DNA from: Sphingobium sp. JS3065
GTDB lineage: Bacteria > Pseudomonadota > Alphaproteobacteria > Sphingomonadales > Sphingomonadaceae
DNA: 64,000 nucleotides
Assembly (NCBI RefSeq): GCF_026427355.1
Contig: NZ_CP102664.1
Coordinates: 1,054,001 to 1,118,000 of the forward strand
Direction of reading: 5' to 3'
Below are positions 55,141 through 64,000 of the stretch, piece after piece. A program made the translations under genes and the position numbers. The notes beneath the pieces were generated by a model. That model was not told where the DNA came from. It did not search any database and was given only the letters and a program-made list of their open reading frames with translations. Each line of letters begins with the position of its first letter. Positions within the stretch are counted from its first letter, which is position 1.

Positions 55141-55476
55141 ATGCAGATCGGCAGCTTCTTCCGCACCCCCAACGGCTACGAAGGCATCATCGAGACGGCG
55201 ACGCTCGACATCCGTATCTCGATCGTTCCGGCCGAGCAGAGCGACGCCGACAAGGCGCCGGACTGGCGCGTCCACCGCGGCGACGGCGGCGAAGGCCCGG
55301 AGATCGGCGCCGGCTGGAACGAGACCGGCGAACGCGCCGGGGATTACGTCTCGCTGCGCATCGACGATCCCGCGTTCGCGCAGCCGATCCGCGCCGCGCT
55401 GTTCCAGAACACGGGCGACAAGTCGGCCTGGTCGTTGCGCTGGAACCGCCAGGCGAAGTCGCGCGAGCAGGATTGA
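55141..55476 (+). CDS. DUF736-family protein, second copy
   Basis: This 111-residue DUF736 protein reads MQIGSFFRTPNGYEGIIETA, KAPDWRVHRGDGGEGPEIGA and GDYVSLRIDDPAFAQPIRAA. It is clearly divergent from the copy at 50473 (which reads [13 protein letters not shown]), so this is not a recent duplication. The ATG follows AAAGGAGA. Role unknown. Confidence 0.92.
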   Translation: MQIGSFFRTPNGYEGIIETATLDIRISIVPAEQSDADKAPDWRVHRGDGGEGPEIGAGWNETGERAGDYVSLRIDDPAFAQPIRAALFQNTGDKSAWSLRWNRQAKSREQD

Positions 55477-55480
55477 GCCC

Positions 55481-56392
55481 GTGCGCTTCCCATTCATCCC
55501 TTTGTTCGCGGGAAAGCCGTCTCATCCCTTCGTCCCGCTCGGTCGCAGGCCGGCCGGGGCGCGCAGCGAAGGTCAAGGGCGGCCAATGGCCGGCGCTTCG
55601 CGCGCACCCTTTACCGCAGCGAGCACGCTGGCAGGCTGGCGGTGGAGCGGAGTCGGACCAGCGGTGGCGCTCGTCGTCGTGCTGCTGTCCGGTGGCGCTA
55701 CGCCTGTTGGGGCTTTGGCGCAGGATAGGCCGGCCGCACGATCATCGGCCGTCCATCCATATGCCGGTCATGTTGCCGATGCTGCACGGCGGTTCAGCAT
55801 CCCCGAGGCCTGGATTTGGGCGGTGATGCGTGTCGAGAGCCGTGGCGTTTCGCGCGCGGTCTCGCCAGCCGGGGCGATGGGCTTGATGCAGATCATGCCT
55901 GCGACCTGGGCCGGTCTTCGCGCCCGCTACGGCCTCGGCCCCGATCCGTTCGACGTGCGCGACAACATCATGGCGGGCGCGGCTTATCTGCGCGAGATGC
56001 ACGACCGCTACGGTAATGCGAGCGCGATGCTGGCGGCCTACAATGCGGGACCGGGCCGCTACGACGACTTCGTGTCGCGCGGCCGTCCGCTGCCGCCCGA
56101 GACGGTCGGCTACCTCGCCCAGCTCGCGCCGAGCGTCGGGACGGCGGGTGTAGCGGAGGTGGCGGTCACCGCTCCGCATGATCCGTTCGCTTGGCGTCGC
56201 GCCGCGCTGTTCGTGCGCACGGCGAGCGTCGCATCAGATGCGGTTGGCGTGCAGTCGGGCGGCACGCTCGATGCAACCGCATCGCCATCTGGGCAGATCG
56301 CAGCAGACGAGGAAACCGCCGCCCCATCGTCGCCCGTCAGGGGGGCGGACACGTTGTTCGTCCCCCGCGCCCGCGCGGGCCGACCGCAATGA
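55481..56392 (+). CDS. lytic transglycosylase of the transfer system
   Basis: This SLT-family enzyme opens peptidoglycan for the conjugation machine (VirB1/TrbN-like role). The 303-residue protein has a long N-terminal stretch with a membrane helix at about residues 60-80, then the catalytic domain: AWIWAVMRVESRG with the catalytic glutamate at residue 119, SPAGAMGLMQIMPATW and AMLAAYNAGPGRY. The proposed start is a GTG at 55481, 4 bp after the DUF736 stop; an ATG at 55586 is also possible. Confidence 0.88.
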   Translation: MRFPFIPLFAGKPSHPFVPLGRRPAGARSEGQGRPMAGASRAPFTAASTLAGWRWSGVGPAVALVVVLLSGGATPVGALAQDRPAARSSAVHPYAGHVADAARRFSIPEAWIWAVMRVESRGVSRAVSPAGAMGLMQIMPATWAGLRARYGLGPDPFDVRDNIMAGAAYLREMHDRYGNASAMLAAYNAGPGRYDDFVSRGRPLPPETVGYLAQLAPSVGTAGVAEVAVTAPHDPFAWRRAALFVRTASVASDAVGVQSGGTLDATASPSGQIAADEETAAPSSPVRGADTLFVPRARAGRPQ

Positions 56393-56503
56393 TCCATGTC
56401 GTATCCCCATCATCCGTCCGAGGCAGCATTATAGCTGGGGAGGGAGAAAACGGCAGGGACAGACGAGGGCGAGGGCAAGATATAAGGCGAACCCCGTTTC
56501 GCC

Positions 56504-56521
56504 GAAAAGCCGAGGCTTTTC
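56504..56521. promoter_or_regulatory. inverted repeat upstream of the relaxase gene, oriT candidate
   Basis: GAAAAGCC-GA-GGCTTTTC is a perfect 8-bp inverted repeat in the 244-bp non-coding gap before the relaxase gene. Relaxase targets often lie beside such repeats next to the relaxase gene; the nic site cannot be seen. Low certainty. Confidence 0.3.
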
Positions 56522-56636
56522 CGTGGCTTCACGCGGTGGCGTCGGTCGGCGCGCGTGCCGCTCGGAAGGGAAAAGGCAGCAAAATCAACGCCTCGAATGG
56601 CACCACAGGCCATTTTCGGCGGAAAGCGCCCCAGCC

Positions 56637-58394
56637 ATGAGCGAGGACAGCGAGTTCCGCATCCGGCCGGGCAAGGCCAAGCGCAGCAAGGCGCAGGGAC
56701 GCAACGCGCGCGGCCTGGTGGCCGAGGTGCTTCGCGTCGCGGCGATCCACAGCAGCGGCCGGCGCACTCCGGGCGGACCGCGCCGTGCCGGCCAGTCGAG
56801 CTTCGGCCGGGGCCGCACGGCCTTCGCGCGCAGCCGCCTGTTCGGCTCGGGCCGGCGGGTGATGGTCAAGATGCTGCCCGTCACCGCCCGCAGCCGAGGC
56901 GGGCGGCGCATGGCGCCGCTGTCCGCGCACATCGCCTATCTGAAGCGTGAGGGGGTCACGCGCGACGGGTCGCCGACGCGCATGTTCGATGCCGAAGGCG
57001 ACCGTGCCGACGGTCGCGGTTTCGCCGAGCGGTGCAAGGATGACCGGCATCATTTCCGGGTCATCGTGTCGCCCGAGGACGCCGCCGAGCTGACCGACCT
57101 GCGCGAATACACGCGCGACCTCATGCGTCAGATGGAGGCGGACCTTGGGACGCGGCTCGATTGGGTCGCGGTCGATCACTGGAACACCGATAATCCGCAC
57201 GTCCATCTGCTCGTGCGCGGTGTTACCGATCAGGGCGCCGATCTCGTCATCTCCCGCGACTACATCAGCCACAATCTCCGCTCGCGCGCGCAAGACCTAG
57301 CCTTCGCCGAGCTTGGGCCGAAGCCAGAACATGAGGTGCAGCGCGCGCTCGACCGTGAGGTTACGGCGGAACGCTGGACCCGGCTCGATACCGAGATCAA
57401 GCGCGCGTCTGACGAGCTGGGCGTGATCGACCTGCGCCCCGAGCGGCCCGGCACAGACGATCCGCGCCTCCGCCGGCTGATGGTCGGGCGCTTGCAGCAC
57501 CTGGAAACGATGGGGCTCGCAGCCGAAGGGGATACCGGCCAATGGGCGGTCGCGGAAGGTGCGGCGGCGAAACTGCGCGAGCTGGCCGCGCGCGGTGACA
57601 TTATCCGCACCATCGGCGCGGCGTTGAAGGACCAAGGCCACGATCGGCCGCTCGACAGCTACGCCGTCGTCACGAGTGCGCCCGAGAAGCGGATCGCTGG
57701 CAGGCTGATCGACAAGGGCTTGCACGACGAGCTGACCGGCACCGCCTATGCCGTGATCGACGGCACGGACGGGCACACCCACCATGTCCGCCTGCCCGGC
57801 ATCGAAGCGCTGGAGCAGAGCCCGGCGCTAGGCGGCATCGTCGAGCTGCGCGCGATCGGCCGGCCCGGCGAGGAGAAGCCGACGCTGGTGCTCGCCACGC
57901 GCTCCGACCTCGACCTCGCCGCACAGGTGAAAGCGCCCGGCGCGACCTGGCTCGACCACCGGTTGATCGAGCGCGGCGCCAGCGTCGCGGATGGCGGGTT
58001 CGGTGCCGATGTGCGCCGCGCGATGGACGCGCGCATCGACCATCTCGTCAAGGAAGGGCTGGCACGGCGGTTCGGCGAGCGGACGGTGTTCGAGCGCGGG
58101 ATGCTCGACACGCTGCGAAAGCGCGAGCTGGACGCGGCTGGCGCGAAGATCGCTGGCGAGACCGGGCTTGCCTATCGCCCGGCATCGTCCGGGGAGAAGA
58201 TCGCCGGCGTCGTCCGCCAGCGCCTCGCACTCGCGTCAGGCCGCTTCGCCATGATCGACAACGGGCTCGGCTTCCGGCTCGTGCCCTGGGCTAGCCCCCT
58301 TGAACAGCAGCTCGGCCGTCAGGTGTCCGGCGTCGTCCGCGCCGGCGGCGGCATCGACTGGACGCTTGGCCGCAAGCGCGGCCTCGGCATCTGA
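56637..58394 (+). CDS. DUF3363-type relaxase (VirD2-like nickase)
   Basis: This 585-residue relaxase would cut oriT and pilot the strand. The N-terminal part is basic (RIRPGKAKRSKAQGRNARG). Motifs visible include SAHIAYLKREGV, DRHHFRVIVSPEDA and the HxH metal site WNTDNPHVHLLVRG (H188, H190). The C-terminal DUF3363 region runs from about residue 270. The ATG at 56637 follows GGAAAG; the frame stays open upstream into the transglycosylase gene, which was disregarded. Confidence 0.9.
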   Translation: MSEDSEFRIRPGKAKRSKAQGRNARGLVAEVLRVAAIHSSGRRTPGGPRRAGQSSFGRGRTAFARSRLFGSGRRVMVKMLPVTARSRGGRRMAPLSAHIAYLKREGVTRDGSPTRMFDAEGDRADGRGFAERCKDDRHHFRVIVSPEDAAELTDLREYTRDLMRQMEADLGTRLDWVAVDHWNTDNPHVHLLVRGVTDQGADLVISRDYISHNLRSRAQDLAFAELGPKPEHEVQRALDREVTAERWTRLDTEIKRASDELGVIDLRPERPGTDDPRLRRLMVGRLQHLETMGLAAEGDTGQWAVAEGAAAKLRELAARGDIIRTIGAALKDQGHDRPLDSYAVVTSAPEKRIAGRLIDKGLHDELTGTAYAVIDGTDGHTHHVRLPGIEALEQSPALGGIVELRAIGRPGEEKPTLVLATRSDLDLAAQVKAPGATWLDHRLIERGASVADGGFGADVRRAMDARIDHLVKEGLARRFGERTVFERGMLDTLRKRELDAAGAKIAGETGLAYRPASSGEKIAGVVRQRLALASGRFAMIDNGLGFRLVPWASPLEQQLGRQVSGVVRAGGGIDWTLGRKRGLGI

Positions 58395-58409
58395 AAACAG
58401 GAGACATCC

Positions 58410-60380
58410 GTGTCCGCGACCAAAATACTTTGGGGCCAGATCATCATCGTGTTCCTGATCGTGCTCGCCGGGGTGTGGGGCGCGACTCAGTGGACCGCCG
58501 CCGCGCTCGCCTATCAGCCCGAGCTGGGACCGCCTTGGTTCGAGGCATTCGGCTGGCGGGTTTATCCGCCGCCCGCATTCTTTTGGTGGTGGTTCAGCTT
58601 CGACGCCTATGCGCCCCGCATATTCCTGACGGGATCCTATATCGCTGCGTCCGGCGGGTTCGCGTCGATCGCGGTCGCCATCGGCTTGTCGGTGTGGCGC
58701 GCGCGCGAACTGAAGAACGCCGAGACCTACGGCTCGGCCCGCTGGGCGACCGAACGCGAGGTTCATGCGGCCGGGTTGCTGGGGCCGAACGGCGTGGTGC
58801 TCGGCAGGCTCGCTCGCGACTATCTCCGCCACGACGGCCCCGAGCATGTGCTGTGCTTTGCCCCGACCCGTTCTGGCAAGGGCGTCGGCCTGGTCGTGCC
58901 GTCGTTGCTGACCTGGCCGGCGTCGGCGATCGTCCACGACATCAAGGGCGAGAACTGGACACTCACCGCCGGTTTCCGCGCGCGGCACGGCCGCGTGCTG
59001 CTGTTCGACCCGACCAACGGCGCGTCGGCGGCCTACAATCCGCTGCTGGAGGTGCGGCGCGGCCAATGGGAAGTGCGCGACGTGCAGAATGTCGCCGATG
59101 TGCTGGTCGATCCCGAAGGCTCGCTGGAGCGCCGAAATCACTGGGAAAAAACGAGCCATAGCTTGCTTGTCGGCGCGATCCTCCACGTCCTCTACGCCGA
59201 GGCGGACAAGACCCTGGCCGGCGTCGCGGGATTCCTGTCCGACCCGGCGCGCACGATCGAACAGACCTTGGCGGCGATGATGGCGACGAGGCACTTGGGC
59301 GAAGCCGGCGTGCATCCCGTCGTCGCCAGCGCCGCACGCGAACTGCTGAACAAGTCTGACAACGAGCGATCGGGCGTGCTCAGCACCGCCATGTCATTCC
59401 TCGGCCTTTACCGCGATCCCGTTGTCGCGCAGGTCACGCGGGCCTGCCAGTGGCGCATATCGGATCTGGTCGAGGGCGAGCGGCCGGCGACGCTCTATCT
59501 CGTCGTGCCGCCCAGCGACATCTCGCGCACTAAGCCGCTGATCCGCCTCATCCTCAACCAGATTGGGCGCCGGCTGACCGAGGAGCTGACGCCCAAAGGC
59601 AATCGGCATCGCGTGCTGTTGATGCTGGACGAGTTCCCCGCGTTAGGGCGGCTCGACTTCTTCGAGTCCGCCCTGGCGTTCATGGCCGGCTACGGGCTCA
59701 AGGCATTCCTGATCGCGCAGTCGCTCAACCAGATTGAGAAGGCATACGGCCCCAACAACGCGATCCTCGACAACTGCCATGTCCGCGTGAGCTTCGCCAC
59801 CAACGACGAACGCACCGCCAAGCGCGTGTCGGATGCGCTCGGCACCGCCACCGAGATGCGGGCGATGAAGAACTACGCCGGGCATCGCCTGTCGCCGTGG
59901 CTCGGGCACCTGATGGTGTCGCGGTCGGAGACCGCTCGCCAGCTTCTCACTCCCGGCGAGGTGATGCAGCTTCCGCCTGACGACGAGATCGTCATGGTGG
60001 CGGGCGTCCATCCGATCCGGGCGAAGAAGGCGCGCTACTACCAGGATCGCCGCCTGTCCGAGCGGATTGCACCGGCGCCAGCGCCGCAGGCGGCCAAGGT
60101 CAGGCCCGACGACTGGACCGGGCGACAGGCATCCGCCGATCCGAAGCAGGTCGCGCGCATCGTCCGCGATGCTGAGGACGCGGCCAATGGTGGGCTGCGC
60201 CGCGAGCCCGAGTTGCCCGAGCATGTCGCGATCGCGCCCGAGACCCCGCCGCCGGCCCAGGAGTTCGCGATCGTCGACGACGAGCAGGACGACGCGGCCC
60301 GGCAAGCGGCAGTGCGTCGTCGGATGCAGGGGCTCGCTCGGCAGGCGTCGCTCGATCCGAGCGACGGTATCGACCTGTAG
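58410..60380 (+). CDS. traG: VirD4/TraG type IV coupling protein
   Basis: This 656-residue coupling ATPase brings the relaxosome to the secretion channel. It has two N-terminal membrane helices (residues about 8-30 and 70-95), then ETYGSARWATEREV, Walker A APTRSGKGVG (K157), VHDIKGENW and Walker B VLLMLDEFPALG. The start is a GTG at 58410 with AGGAGA. The C-terminal 80 residues are charged and variable. It lies 15 bp after the relaxase gene. Confidence 0.95.
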   Translation: MSATKILWGQIIIVFLIVLAGVWGATQWTAAALAYQPELGPPWFEAFGWRVYPPPAFFWWWFSFDAYAPRIFLTGSYIAASGGFASIAVAIGLSVWRARELKNAETYGSARWATEREVHAAGLLGPNGVVLGRLARDYLRHDGPEHVLCFAPTRSGKGVGLVVPSLLTWPASAIVHDIKGENWTLTAGFRARHGRVLLFDPTNGASAAYNPLLEVRRGQWEVRDVQNVADVLVDPEGSLERRNHWEKTSHSLLVGAILHVLYAEADKTLAGVAGFLSDPARTIEQTLAAMMATRHLGEAGVHPVVASAARELLNKSDNERSGVLSTAMSFLGLYRDPVVAQVTRACQWRISDLVEGERPATLYLVVPPSDISRTKPLIRLILNQIGRRLTEELTPKGNRHRVLLMLDEFPALGRLDFFESALAFMAGYGLKAFLIAQSLNQIEKAYGPNNAILDNCHVRVSFATNDERTAKRVSDALGTATEMRAMKNYAGHRLSPWLGHLMVSRSETARQLLTPGEVMQLPPDDEIVMVAGVHPIRAKKARYYQDRRLSERIAPAPAPQAAKVRPDDWTGRQASADPKQVARIVRDAEDAANGGLRREPELPEHVAIAPETPPPAQEFAIVDDEQDDAARQAAVRRRMQGLARQASLDPSDGIDL

Positions 60381-60389
60381 GGGACAATC

Positions 60390-60818
60390 ATGCGTCTCAG
60401 GCTCAACGTCTATTTCCCGCCCGCGCTCGCCAAGCAGGTGGACGAGCTGGCGATCCGCCGCCGCATCTCGCGCTCAGCGATCGTGGAGGCGGCGGTCGCG
60501 TCCTACCTCTCGCCGGACGGCGCCGACCGGATGGAGGCGGCGTTCGCCCGGCGGCTTGATCGCTTGTCGCGTCAGGTCCAGCGACTTGAGCGCAACACCG
60601 GCCTGACGACCGAGGCGCTGAGCCTGTTCGTCCGGTTCTGGCTGTCGGTGACGCCGCCGCTGCCCGACGAGGATCAGGCCGCCGCACAGGCGAAGGGACG
60701 AAAACGCTACGAGGGCTTTATCGAAACACTCGGCCGGCGTTTCGCCAGCGGTAAGACGTTGATGGACGAGATCCCCGAAGATGTCTGGCCGCGCTCAACA
60801 TCACCCGAGTCGGACTGA
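60390..60818 (+). CDS. CopG-family ribbon-helix-helix protein
   Basis: A 142-residue protein whose N-terminus, RLRLNVYFPPALAKQVDELA then IRRRISRSAIVEAAVASYLS, is a ribbon-helix-helix DNA-binding domain. A coiled-coil-like region (ARRLDRLSRQVQRLERNTGL) and a C-terminal helix follow. CopG genes between traG and trbB are typical of this T4SS family and may regulate trb transcription. Confidence 0.88.
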   Translation: MRLRLNVYFPPALAKQVDELAIRRRISRSAIVEAAVASYLSPDGADRMEAAFARRLDRLSRQVQRLERNTGLTTEALSLFVRFWLSVTPPLPDEDQAAAQAKGRKRYEGFIETLGRRFASGKTLMDEIPEDVWPRSTSPESD

Positions 60819-60991
60819 ATTGCCGCGCCTGATCCTGATGTAGCGGAAGGTCGCTTCCGCCCTCGGCAACGTATCTGCCGCCCTCTCTACTACGCCAGCA
60901 ACTAGCTGTTGCGAGCCGAGTATTCCTGCGTCTCTTGATGTGCCCCGACAGCCGGGCGGCGCTTCGCCCGGTCCTTTGCAGGGGCCAGCCG

Positions 60992-61978
60992 TTGACCATT
61001 CACCCGATCCGAACCGAGGCGAAATCACGCGGCGCGCGGATGCTGCGAACCGCGCTCGGGCCGTCGATCGCGGCCTGGCTCGACGACCCCGCCGTCATCG
61101 AAGTGATGCTGAACCCGGACGGCCGGCTGTGGCTCGATAGGCTCGGCGAAGGCATCAGCAATACGGGCGAGCTGCTGAGCGCTGCCGACGGCGAGCGCAT
61201 CGTCCGCCTGGTCGCGCACCATGTCGGCGTCGAGGTTCACGCCCGATCCCCGCGCGTCTCCGCCGAGCTGCCGGAAGGAGGTGAGCGGTTCGAGGGGTTG
61301 CTGCCGCCCGTCGTCGCCGCGCCGGCCTTCGCGATCCGCAAGCCCGCCGTCGCCGTGTTCACGCTCGACGACTATGCGGCGGCCGGGATCATGTCGGCGG
61401 CCGAAGCTGAGGCGTTGCGCCACGGCGTCGAGAGCCGCGCCAACATCCTCATCGCGGGCGGCACCGGCGCGGGCAAGACCACGTTGGTCAACGCGCTATT
61501 GGCGGAAGTCGCCAAGACCACCGACCGCATCGTCCTGATCGAAGATACGCGCGAGCTGCAATGCGCCGCGCCTAACCTCGTCGCCATGCGGACCAAGGAC
61601 GGCGTGGTGTCGCTGTCCGAGCTGGTCCGCTCGTCGCTGCGCCTGCGCCCCGACCGCATTCCCATCGGCGAGGTGCGCGGCGCCGAGGCGCTCGACCTCA
61701 TCAAAGCCTGGGGCACCGGCCATCCCGGCGGCGTCGGCACGATCCACGCCGGCACTGCGCTCGGCGCGCTGCGCCGCATGGAACAGCTCATCCAGGAGGC
61801 CGTCGTGACGGTCCCGCGCGCGCTGATCGCCGAGACCATCGACATGATCGCCGTGCTGGTCCGCGACGCGCACGGGCGCCGGCTGACCGAACTGGCCCGC
61901 GTCGAAGGGCTCGACCCCGCGACCGGCGACTACCGCCTCGCACCGCTCACCACCCCCCAACCCGGAGACCTGCCATGA
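60992..61978 (+). CDS. trbB: TrbB, VirB11-like secretion ATPase
   Basis: This 328-residue hexameric ATPase has an N-terminal domain ([20 protein letters not shown]), Walker [10 protein letters not shown] (K162), the Asp box [11 protein letters not shown], Walker [18 protein letters not shown] and the His box [13 protein letters not shown]. The proposed start is a TTG at 60992 ([11 protein letters not shown]) preceded by AGGGG; an ATG at 60935 gives a longer, less plausible N-terminus. It is followed by trbC with a 4-bp overlap. Confidence 0.93.
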   Translation: MTIHPIRTEAKSRGARMLRTALGPSIAAWLDDPAVIEVMLNPDGRLWLDRLGEGISNTGELLSAADGERIVRLVAHHVGVEVHARSPRVSAELPEGGERFEGLLPPVVAAPAFAIRKPAVAVFTLDDYAAAGIMSAAEAEALRHGVESRANILIAGGTGAGKTTLVNALLAEVAKTTDRIVLIEDTRELQCAAPNLVAMRTKDGVVSLSELVRSSLRLRPDRIPIGEVRGAEALDLIKAWGTGHPGGVGTIHAGTALGALRRMEQLIQEAVVTVPRALIAETIDMIAVLVRDAHGRRLTELARVEGLDPATGDYRLAPLTTPQPGDLP

Positions 61979-62313
61979 TCCATGCCCTTCGGCATGGCGC
62001 ACGCCGCGCCATGCTCACCGCCACCGCCAGCGTGATCGCATTGACCTTCGCCGTTCCGGCCCATGCCGGCGGCTCGTCGATGCCGTGGGAAGCGCCGCTC
62101 CAGTCGATCCTCGAAAGCATCGAAGGGCCAGTGGCGAAGATTATCGCCGTCATCATCATCATCATCGTGACCGGCCTGACGCTGGCGTTCGGCGACACGT
62201 CGGGCGGCTCGCGCCGGCTGATCCAGATCGTGTTCGGCCTTTCTATCGCGTTCGCCGCGTCGAGCTTCTTCCTGTCGTTCTTCTCGTTCGGCGGTGGAGC
62301 GCTGATCGCATGA
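61975..62313 (+). CDS. trbC: TrbC, pilin of the Trb type IV secretion system
   Basis: This 112-residue VirB2-like pilin has a signal sequence ending around VPAHAGG and two hydrophobic helices (GPVAKIIAVIIIIIVTGLTL and LSIAFAASSFFLSFFSF) with a GDTSGGSRRLIQIV loop. TraF at 54559 would process it. It overlaps trbB and trbD by 4 bp. Confidence 0.92.
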   Translation: MIHALRHGARRAMLTATASVIALTFAVPAHAGGSSMPWEAPLQSILESIEGPVAKIIAVIIIIIVTGLTLAFGDTSGGSRRLIQIVFGLSIAFAASSFFLSFFSFGGGALIA

Positions 62314-62591
62314 ACGGCGCGGCCGATCATGGCGAACCGATCGCGGGCTATTTCGCCCCGGTCCATCGGGCGCTGACCGAGCAGATATTGCTCGGCGGCG
62401 CCCCGCGCTCGCTCGCCATCGTCAACGGGACGCTGGCGGGCGCGATCGGCCTCGGCCTGCGCCTGTGGATCGCCGGCCTGGTCATCTGGGTCGTCGGCCA
62501 CGGGCTGTCCGTCTGGGCCGCCCGCCGCGACCCGCAATTCGTGGACGTGGCCCGGCGTCACCTCCGCTACCCGACATGGATGCGGCCATGA
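62310..62591 (+). CDS. trbD: TrbD, VirB3-like T4SS protein
   Basis: A 93-residue protein with the core HRALTEQILLGGAPRSLAIV then NGTLAGAIGLGLRLWIAG and QFVDVARRHLRYPTWMRP, typical of TrbD. It is an inner-membrane protein with one or two helices. It overlaps trbC by 4 bp, and its stop overlaps the trbE start. Confidence 0.93.
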   Translation: MNGAADHGEPIAGYFAPVHRALTEQILLGGAPRSLAIVNGTLAGAIGLGLRLWIAGLVIWVVGHGLSVWAARRDPQFVDVARRHLRYPTWMRP

Positions 62592-64000
62592 TGAGCTTGC
62601 GCGAATATCGCAGCAAAGCTGCTAACCTTCCCGACTTCCTGCCCTGGGCCGCGCTGGTCGGCGAAGGCGTGGTGCTCAACAAGGACGGCTCGTTCCAGCG
62701 CACAGCGAGGTTTCGCGGCCCCGATCTCGACAGCGCGACGCCGGCAGAGCTGGTCGCCACGACCGCACGGCTGAACAATTCGCTGCGCCGGCTCGGCTCC
62801 GGCTGGGCGATCTTCGTCGAGGCCCAGCGGACGCCTGCGCTCGACTATCCGGAAGGCCACTTTCCCGATCCCGTGTCGTCGCTGGTCGAGTTCGAGCGCC
62901 GCGAGCAGTTCCGCGAGGAGGGCGCACATTTCGAGAGCCGCTATTTCCTCACCCTGCTGTGGATGCCGCCGGCCGAAGAAGCCGCCCGCGCCGAAGGTTG
63001 GCTTTACGAGGGCCGGTCCACCAGCGGCGCCGATCCGTGGGAACTGCTCAAGGGCTTCACCGACCGCAGCGACCGGGTGCTCAACCTGGTCGAAGGCTTC
63101 GTGCCCGAGGTCCGCTGGCTCGATGACGCCGAGACGCTGACCTATCTGCACAGCACGGTTTCGACACGCCGCCAGAGCGTCCGCGTGCCGGAAACGCCGA
63201 TGCACCTCGATGCGCTGTTGGCCGACGAGCCGCTGACCGGCGGACTGGAGCCGCGCCTGGGCGAGCATCATCTGCGCACGCTCACTATCGTCGGCTTCCC
63301 CAGCGTGACCTTCCCCGGCCTGCTCGACGAGTTGAACCGGCTCGCCTTCGAGTATCGCTGGGCGACCCGCGCGATCATGCTCGATAAGACCGACGCGACC
63401 AAGCTGCTGAGCCGCATCCGACGCCAGTGGTTCGCCAAGCGCAAGAGCGTCATGGCGATCCTGAAAGAGGTGATGACTAACGAGGCGTCGGTCCTGATGG
63501 ACAGCGACGCATCGAACAAGGCCGCCGACGCCGACACCGCCCTGCAGGAGCTGGGCGCCGACTATGCCGGCATGGCCTATGTCACCGCGACGGTGACGGT
63601 GTGGGACCGCGATCCAGCCATTGCGGCGGAAAAGCTGCGGCTGGTCGAGAAGGTCATCCAGGGCCGCGACTTCACCGTGATCCCGGAGAGCATGAACGCG
63701 ATCGAGGCATGGCTGGGGAGCCTCCCCGGCCACGCCTACGCCAACGTCCGCCAGCCCCCGATTTCCACCATCAATCTCGCCCACCTGATCCCCCTGTCAG
63801 CAGTATGGGCGGGGCCGGAACGGGACGAGCATTTCGGTGCTCCCCCCTTGCTCTACGGCAAGACCGAAGGCTCGACCCCGTTCCGGTTTTCCCTTCACGT
63901 CGGCGATGTCGGCCACACGCTGATCGTCGGGCCGACCGGCGCCGGCAAGTCGGTGCTGCTCGCCCTCATGGCGATGCAGTTCCGTCGCTACGAGAACGGC
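62588..64000 (+). CDS. trbE: TrbE, VirB4-like T4SS ATPase (partial, cut by the window end)
   Basis: The first 471 residues of the large VirB4-family ATPase are present. It begins MMSLREYRSKAANLPDFLPW and contains RFRGPDLDSATPAELVATTA, a middle domain, and Walker A IVGPTGAGKS (K454) near the window edge. About 340 more residues are expected beyond the window. Confidence 0.95.
   Translation, partial: MMSLREYRSKAANLPDFLPWAALVGEGVVLNKDGSFQRTARFRGPDLDSATPAELVATTARLNNSLRRLGSGWAIFVEAQRTPALDYPEGHFPDPVSSLVEFERREQFREEGAHFESRYFLTLLWMPPAEEAARAEGWLYEGRSTSGADPWELLKGFTDRSDRVLNLVEGFVPEVRWLDDAETLTYLHSTVSTRRQSVRVPETPMHLDALLADEPLTGGLEPRLGEHHLRTLTIVGFPSVTFPGLLDELNRLAFEYRWATRAIMLDKTDATKLLSRIRRQWFAKRKSVMAILKEVMTNEASVLMDSDASNKAADADTALQELGADYAGMAYVTATVTVWDRDPAIAAEKLRLVEKVIQGRDFTVIPESMNAIEAWLGSLPGHAYANVRQPPISTINLAHLIPLSAVWAGPERDEHFGAPPLLYGKTEGSTPFRFSLHVGDVGHTLIVGPTGAGKSVLLALMAMQFRRYENG

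Overview
The window looks like the chromosome of a high-GC alphaproteobacterium, most likely a member of the Sphingomonadaceae (Sphingobium/Sphingomonas-like). This is an inference from the mreBCD-mrdA-rodA cluster, from short palindromic repeats of the kind known from sphingomonads, and from the style of the two mobile elements. A core segment of about 24 kb (roughly 13.4-38.1 kb) is flanked by two integrated elements. Each element abuts a tandem pair of tRNA genes: tRNA-Lys(CTT) on the left and tRNA-Arg(ACG) on the right.

Left element (1-13.2 kb). An F-type conjugation operon on the minus strand has the order of the F plasmid (traA-traL-traE-traK, with traK running off the window). It is preceded by a DsbC-like disulfide isomerase and a small lipoprotein. 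Divergent from it are an XRE regulator and a short MobA/MobL-like protein. Next comes a drug-efflux operon of YbhGFSR type (HlyD lipoprotein, double-ABC ATPase, two ABC-2 permeases) that also carries its own NodT-type outer-membrane factor. It is divergent from a CecR-like TetR repressor, with a palindromic operator candidate between them. The element ends with the 3' stump of a phospholipase A gene, an AlpA regulator and the tRNA-Lys pair.

Core (13.4-38.1 kb). This holds the cell-shape operon mreB-mreC-mreD-mrdA-rodA (minus strand) divergent from mutL, followed by a set of housekeeping genes: a MaoC-like hydratase, an ENPP-like phosphodiesterase lipoprotein, a family-6 uracil/hypoxanthine-DNA glycosylase, ychF, a DUF2490 protein, pgm, pth, rplY, two tandem TraB/GumN proteins, glyQ-glyS, ppdK and a membrane-anchored coiled-coil protein. 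glyS carries two palindromic repeats inserted in frame, one of them a perfect 26-bp inverted repeat.

Right element (38.1 kb to the end, continuing beyond the window). This is an integrative conjugative element entered through a large serine recombinase. The last 15 codons of that recombinase lie inside tRNA-Arg. The cargo is a YhaV/PrlF toxin-antitoxin pair, a complete QatABCD anti-phage operon and an AlbA_2/Schlafen-like protein. The backbone follows: a ParB-like protein, two DUF736 proteins, a DUF932 protein, regulators, DUF2840, a TraF-type peptidase, a lytic transglycosylase, a DUF3363-type relaxase, a VirD4/TraG coupling protein, a CopG protein and the start of trbBCDE.

The right element therefore pairs self-transfer with phage defence. 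The most interesting observations are the Qat operon with its glycine-rich QatB N-terminus next to a QueC-like QatC, the palindromes within the essential glyS gene, the recombinase ending in tRNA sequence, the phospholipase stump, and a one-base frameshift in a DUF2285 regulator.
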